From Spirochaetaceae bacterium (GTDB taxonomy: Bacteria; Spirochaetota; Spirochaetia; Treponematales; Breznakiellaceae): a stretch of DNA of 6,771 bases. A model generated the notes under the pieces. That model did no database searches. It was not told where the DNA came from and saw only the letters and a program-made list of their open reading frames with translations. Positions 5,766 to 6,771 of this stretch are shown one piece after another. The stretch is from contig JAIRSS010000177.1 of assembly GCA_031255315.1 (NCBI GenBank), positions 1 through 6,771 of the forward strand, given 5' to 3'. Both the position numbers and the translations under genes were made by a program. Within the stretch, counting starts at the first letter, position 1; every line of letters starts with the position of its first letter.

Positions 5766-6771
5766 AAAGCCTTTATGATCTACTGGGCATAGAAAAAACA
5801 GCGGATAAGGCGCAGATAAAGCGCGGATATTTCAACCAGGTGCGGAAATACCCGCCGGAACGGTTCCCCGAAGAGTTCAAAGCGCTGCGGGCCGCCTACG
5901 AGACGCTTTCCGACGAAGAGAAGCGCGCCGAATACGATGAGATCGGCGCTATGCCGGAAGTCGTTGCGGTTGTTTTCCGCGAGGCTCAACGGGCCAATCA
6001 GTTAGGCTTACACGCCGAAGCGTCGGACTTGTACCGGAAGATTCTAAAACGCTCACCCGCGTTAACCACGGTTAAGGAAAAATACGCCTGGTCCTTAAAC
6101 GCGGAAGGCAAGAGCGGCAAAGCCGTAGAAGTGTGGGAGTCCCTGTACCGCCAGGAACCGGACAACCAGGAGTACGCCATGCATCTTGCCGACGCCTACC
6201 GGCAGCGCGGCTGGCACAAGAAGGCGTTGACGCAATACCGGCGGGCGCTCAAAATCGACGAAAGCAACGTGGAGTGCTGGTCTGATTTGATTCATTGCCT
6301 GATTTACGCGGAGGAAAAAGACGAAGCCCGGCGGGTATGCCGGGAGGCTTTGGAGGCGGTTGGGGAAAACGAATATATCCCCTTATATGTCCATGCGTTC
6401 CTGCTCGTAAAGATGGATGACAAGGCTTCCGCTGAAGGTTATCTCCAGGCGATTCTTGCGCTGATGCGCGCCGGCAAGATGACCGAGGAAATGAACCTTC
6501 ATGACGCGATCTGGGAGATACTGTCCGCTCTCTTCACCATGAATCTGATGAACCTCTTTCCGTATATTCAGCAAATGGCGGATATGCTTCCGGATAAACA
6601 TCCCCAGTTCCTCCTCGAGTTTGAAGAAGCAAAGCGCATCCATACGATTATGACGCTGAAGGAAAAGGGGTTCTCCAGCCTGCTTCACGATCTTCTGCTT
6701 ACCCTGGCGGCGGCGATTGATTCCGATGAAGAACAGCAGCAACAGCTCGTTATGGAATGGCTCATTCTTTC
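5762..6771 (+). CDS. J-domain protein with TPR repeats and a PPE in place of HPD (partial, right edge)
   Basis: The open frame runs 336 codons to the window edge with no stop; I translated it by hand. The N-terminal J domain (about 3-62) is clear: SLYDLLGIEKTADKAQIKRGY (helices I and II), the loop KYPPERFPEEFK (29-40), then LRAAYETLSDEEKRAEYDEIG (helices III and IV). The universal HPD tripeptide between helices II and III is replaced by PPE (31-33), while the rest of the fold, including the AYETLSD core, is kept. Then follow TPR-type helices at about 70-100, 103-136, 137-170 (YAMHLADAYRQRGWHKKALT, RRALKID) and 171-204, and a further helical region. GGGGGA lies five bases before the ATG, which overlaps the previous stop as ATGA. 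Likely the co-chaperone of the operon's Hsp70. Whether it can stimulate ATPase without HPD is open. Confidence 0.92.
   Translation, partial: MKSLYDLLGIEKTADKAQIKRGYFNQVRKYPPERFPEEFKALRAAYETLSDEEKRAEYDEIGAMPEVVAVVFREAQRANQLGLHAEASDLYRKILKRSPALTTVKEKYAWSLNAEGKSGKAVEVWESLYRQEPDNQEYAMHLADAYRQRGWHKKALTQYRRALKIDESNVECWSDLIHCLIYAEEKDEARRVCREALEAVGENEYIPLYVHAFLLVKMDDKASAEGYLQAILALMRAGKMTEEMNLHDAIWEILSALFTMNLMNLFPYIQQMADMLPDKHPQFLLEFEEAKRIHTIMTLKEKGFSSLLHDLLLTLAAAIDSDEEQQQQLVMEWLIL

Noticed and set aside
1..6771. CRISPR array, tRNA or rRNA gene, or insertion sequence with transposase
   Set aside because: No regularly spaced direct repeats, cloverleaf-like segments, rRNA blocks or transposase motifs were seen; nearly all the DNA is accounted for by six protein genes.

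Overview
The window holds two divergently oriented gene blocks. On the minus strand is part of an L-rhamnose catabolic cluster: a class II aldolase gene (1504-2649) followed by rhaA, the L-rhamnose isomerase gene (1-1259, cut by the left edge a few residues before its expected end). On the plus strand is a tightly packed four-gene chaperone operon (2952 to the right edge). It encodes a divergent GrpE-like protein, a short Hsp70 of the HscC type, a small TPR-like protein, and a J-domain protein with TPR repeats that runs off the right edge.

Organism: a GC-moderate to GC-rich bacterium with strong AG-rich Shine-Dalgarno sites. The stand-alone RhaE-type aldolase beside rhaA and the J domain reading KYPPERFPEEFK remind me of spirochaetes, particularly treponemes of insect guts. 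This is a recollection-based inference, and nothing in the window is a taxonomic marker.

Layout: rhaA (minus) occupies 1-1259. Positions 1260-1503 are a 244-base gap rich in inverted repeats, including a nested imperfect palindrome at 1392-1486. The aldolase (minus) is at 1504-2649. Positions 2650-2951 are the divergent control region. It carries two look-alike promoters pointing outward (TTTTCT, 17-base spacer, TATACT or TATGAT), a small hairpin, and a short open stretch that may be a gene remnant. The chaperone operon follows, with every gene start overlapping the previous stop: 23 bases between grpE-like and hsp70, then ATGA at both later junctions. This implies coupled, stoichiometric expression.

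How the genes work together: RhaA converts L-rhamnose to L-rhamnulose. A kinase not seen here would phosphorylate it, and the aldolase would split rhamnulose-1-phosphate into dihydroxyacetone phosphate and lactaldehyde. The plus-strand operon looks like a self-contained Hsp70 machine with its own exchange-factor-like protein, its own Hsp70 with a reduced lid, and TPR-bearing partners. The J domain has PPE in place of the HPD motif that normally triggers Hsp70 ATPase. This specialised chaperone set is the most interesting thing in the window, and its client is unknown.
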